Shown: in pieces, positions 5,627-5,944 of the stretch | Position numbering within the stretch: position 1 is the first letter of the stretch | Layout: each line of letters starts with the position of its first letter | Origin: an uncultured Coriobacteriaceae bacterium | Lineage (GTDB): Bacteria > Actinomycetota > Coriobacteriia > Coriobacteriales > QAMH01 | Assembly (NCBI GenBank): GCA_902796975.1 | Contig: CADBRF010000028.1 | Location: forward strand, 1 to 5,944 | Length of the DNA: 5,944 nt | Direction: 5' to 3' | The notes under the pieces: model-generated | Told to the model about the DNA's origin: nothing | Databases searched by the model: none | The model's input: only the letters and a program-made list of their open reading frames with translations | Position numbers and translations under genes: made by a program

Positions 5627-5944
5627 ATGAAAACGGTATGTGCTGGAACGAACTGCACAGGATGCATGGCTTGCATCGATCGTTGCCCACAGGGCGCCAT
5701 TGAGCTTATGGACAACATGGAACACTGCATATGCGTCATCAACGAAACGCTCTGCACGAACTGTGGCCAATGTCATGATTTGTGCCCAGAGAACCATCCA
5801 GTCAAGTTGAGCAAGCCGGTGCTCTGGCTCCAAGGGTGGGCACTGGACGAGGCCCTGCGCAAGCGCGGCACATCAGGCGGAGCAGCAGGGGCCATCGAAA
5901 CAGCTTTCATCGAGAATGGCGGTTACGTATGCAGCTGCGTGTTC
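5627..5944 (+). CDS. FrhB/FdhB-family iron-sulfur protein, N-terminal part (runs off the edge)
   Basis: The first 106 codons are present with no stop. Two ferredoxin motifs follow each other: C10, C13, C16, C20 (CTGCMACIDRCP) and C43, C46, C49, C53 (CTNCGQCHDLCP), giving two [4Fe-4S] clusters. After these, RGTSGGAAGAIETAFIENGG (80-99) matches the start of the coenzyme F420 hydrogenase/dehydrogenase beta-subunit N-terminal domain, which usually reads SSGG with a following helix and glycine pair. Members with this layout transfer electrons between iron-sulfur clusters and a flavin or F420. Many bacterial copies sit beside polysaccharide pyruvyl transferase genes rather than F420 genes. GAGAGGGG ends 4 bases before the ATG. 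It points the same way as the regulator but is 243 bp away, so probably has its own promoter. A link to the molybdoenzyme is possible but unsupported. Confidence 0.85.
   Translation, partial: MKTVCAGTNCTGCMACIDRCPQGAIELMDNMEHCICVINETLCTNCGQCHDLCPENHPVKLSKPVLWLQGWALDEALRKRGTSGGAAGAIETAFIENGGYVCSCVF

Noticed and set aside
5501..5833. Minus-strand open frame of 110 codons at the right end
   Set aside because: It is opposite the two ferredoxin motifs of the FrhB-like gene and shows no recognisable features.
1..5944. CRISPR array, tRNA, rRNA, insertion sequence or attachment site
   Set aside because: I found no regularly spaced repeats, tRNA-like cloverleaf, transposase or flanking inverted repeats in the non-coding parts.

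Overview
The window holds a two-gene operon for a molybdenum enzyme on the minus strand, a divergently transcribed regulator on the plus strand, and the start of a separate iron-sulfur/flavoprotein-type gene that runs off the right edge. The enzyme genes are moderately GC-rich (two sampled 60-base lines gave 57% and 68% G+C) and the regulator is lower (45% and 52% in two lines). The combination of a cytosolic bis-MGD enzyme related to pyrogallol-phloroglucinol transhydroxylase, a PucR/CdaR-like regulator and GC-rich coding suggests an anaerobe. A gut or rumen actinobacterium of the Coriobacteriia/Eggerthellaceae type, known for catechol dehydroxylases of this superfamily, is my best guess. No taxonomic marker is present, so this remains an inference.

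Layout: positions 1-136 are non-coding and carry a perfect 17-bp stem that is the likely operon terminator. 137-943 (minus) is the iron-sulfur beta subunit, with three predicted [4Fe-4S] clusters and a C-terminal beta-barrel domain. 948-3632 (minus) is the molybdopterin alpha subunit. The two are separated by 4 bp and are surely co-transcribed, alpha first. 3633-3820 is a shared divergent promoter region, rich in short direct repeats and dyads. 3821-5383 (plus) encodes a 520-residue PucR/CdaR-type regulator. 5384-5626 is non-coding, with two dyads. 5627 to the right edge (plus) is the N-terminal 106 residues of an FrhB/FdhB-like (coenzyme F420 hydrogenase/dehydrogenase beta family) protein.

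Working model: the regulator responds to an aromatic or other small molecule and controls the divergent enzyme operon. The alpha subunit carries the Mo active site (Ser191, Asp190 and His158 match the Mo ligand and two active-site residues of the Pelobacter acidigallici transhydroxylase, by recalled alignment). The beta subunit relays electrons. Neither subunit shows an export signal, and no membrane anchor is encoded here, so the enzyme should be cytosolic. Its substrate is unknown: a polyphenol transhydroxylase or a reductive aromatic dehydroxylase are the leading options. This unassigned enzyme plus its dedicated regulator is the most interesting content of the window.
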